A stretch of 64,000 nucleotides of DNA, taken from Ariolimax columbianus. Lineage: Eukaryota; Mollusca; Gastropoda; Stylommatophora; Arionidae. The stretch spans positions 121,764,764-121,828,763 of the forward strand of contig JAVGWX010000003.1 in NCBI GenBank assembly GCA_036924085.1, in the 5' to 3' direction. Positions 62,979-64,000 of this stretch are shown here, one piece after another. The notes beneath the pieces were generated by a model, which worked only from the letters and a program-made list of their open reading frames with translations, was not told the origin of the DNA and did no database searches. Position 1 is the first letter of the stretch. The number at the start of each line of letters is the position of its first letter. The position numbers and the translations under genes are program-made.

Positions 62979-64000
62979 TCATCGATCAACTGATGCTAAG
63001 CTTCTAGTCCGGTAACGTTCACGGAGGAGACTGTGTTTCACGTCTTCGATGGTTTCCCACACCTTTACGAGCATGGTTGCTCCCACAGTCGAGGCTGTAT
63101 CTCTTTGGTCTGCATATGTAGGACAGTCCCACATAATATGTTCTGGTGTTCGCTTGGGTGCTCCACAATCCCACGTGGTGGGGTCTCTGAGACCCATTTT
63201 ATGGAGGTGGGCCTTGAGTCTACAATGTCTCTTTCTAAGTCTGAAGATCTTTGTCTGCCCATCTTTGCCAAGTTTTTCTATGATGTCATTGTCTTGTATT
63301 CTTTGTGCTGGTCTCTCCCTTCTGTCCTTATGGATCGTTTGATGATTGTCTTTGCTTCTTTATATCGCTGTGGATGGGGAGTCTGCGCGCCGATACGTCC
63401 GGCGTTTGAAACCTCACTGCTTTTTCGTTTGCAGGGATCCCACAGTGGAACGGAATCTACTGTAGGGCTAAATATGTTTTTTACGACAGCAATCATATGT
63501 TGCATTTTATTTCATGTGAGAGTCTATCTAGTTTAGGGCTTAAGATGACTTGGAGTACACTCATGGAGTCTGTTAGAATGACCGTTTTCCTTATAGTTGT
63601 GTTTTGGTTAATAAGAACCTGAGTTTCTGCATGAAAACAGCTCTTGCTTCAGCTCTGACATTGGAACAGATCTGCCCTGCTGGTATGGAGTGATTTTCTA
63701 TGTCGCCATTGGAGTATGCAACGAAAATTCCACTGCTTCCCGTTTTATAGCTCACCAAGACAGATCCATCTGTGTACATGTGTGTCCAAGAGTTACTAGG
63801 GTACTGTCTCTTGAGCTCTTGCAGAACGTGGTATTGTTGTTCTGTTGGTGGTTGCTCACTTTTCTTTGTTAACCCTGGAAACTCCAATCCTGGCTCCGTG
63901 TCCAAGGATCTGGAATGAGTGCTTCGCACTTTTTGGTTTCAGCTTCAAGGATGTCTGCGTGTTTTCTGTGGATTTATCTGTCAAGATGGTTGCGGCTTTT
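62979..64000 (-). pseudogene. RNase H LINE end, second family, runs off the window
   Basis: On minus: WTHMYTDGSVLVSYKTGSSG (near 63790-63735, RNase H first motif), SNVRAEARAVFM, IPFHCGIPANEKAV (63460-63420, RNase H last motif) and EAKTIIKRSIRTEGRDQHKE. Then GKDGQTKIFRLRKRHCRL, HKMGLRDPTTWDCGAPKRTP with EHIMWDCPTYADQRD (Cys/His knuckle) and a stop near 62979. Several stops and frameshifts. The plus-strand scrap at 8955-9265 belongs to the same family. Confidence 0.8.

Overview
The window is animal nuclear DNA, not microbial. Evidence: three phase-matched, splice-bounded minus-strand exons of an MCTP-like gene (multiple C2 domains and transmembrane region protein), introns over 20 kb long, many 5'-truncated non-LTR retrotransposons (LINEs), tRNA-derived SINEs, mariner fragments and more than twenty tandem-repeat arrays. 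The mix of RNase H-bearing LINEs, CR1-like and EN/RT LINEs, short SINEs and abundant minisatellites suggests a lophotrochozoan, perhaps a gastropod mollusc. That assignment is a guess from general repeat style; nothing here proves it.

Host gene. Read on the minus strand, the exons are 55493-55351, 34683-34604 and 12817-12709. They encode a C2 domain with its calcium-binding aspartates, and the reading frame passes exactly across both introns. The window is therefore mostly two introns of about 20.7 and 21.8 kb plus at least 12.7 kb of a third. No other exon was recognised.

Layout. 1-9 kb: SINE-like repeats, four or five minisatellites, a decayed RNase H LINE and a polypurine tract. 9-13 kb: a CR1-like LINE inserted in a 31-bp satellite, then an MCTP exon. 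13-26 kb: decayed mariner copies, dispersed repeats, SINEs and LINE ends. 26-32 kb: a 1.2 kb array of 32-bp units, a SINE with 14-bp target duplications and a LINE ending in a C2H2 finger. 33-38.5 kb: an MCTP exon and an almost intact RNase H LINE nested in an older minus-strand LINE. 39-46 kb: a LINE whose endonuclease region is split by a 19-bp satellite, and another LINE nested in a 49-bp satellite. 47-51.5 kb: a second RNase H LINE copy, an inverted pair of SINEs, and a LINE with a 68-bp internal array. 52-57.5 kb: 25-, 36-, 32- and 37-bp arrays, a SINE inside a SINE and an MCTP exon. 58-64 kb: a mariner half-copy, a 24-bp array and three LINE fragments.

Common themes. The RNase H LINE and the main SINE family (here SINE-A) both end in (GAA)n, so the LINE probably mobilises the SINE. 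Several minisatellites appear to have grown out of transposon sequence: three arrays from the head of SINE-A, one from a LINE endonuclease region, one from a LINE reverse-transcriptase motif and probably two others. Long open frames across the arrays are artefacts of repeat units without stops. No intact, complete transposon is present; the least damaged are the LINEs at 35562-38106 and 47981-49294. Family names SINE-A to SINE-F are local labels only.
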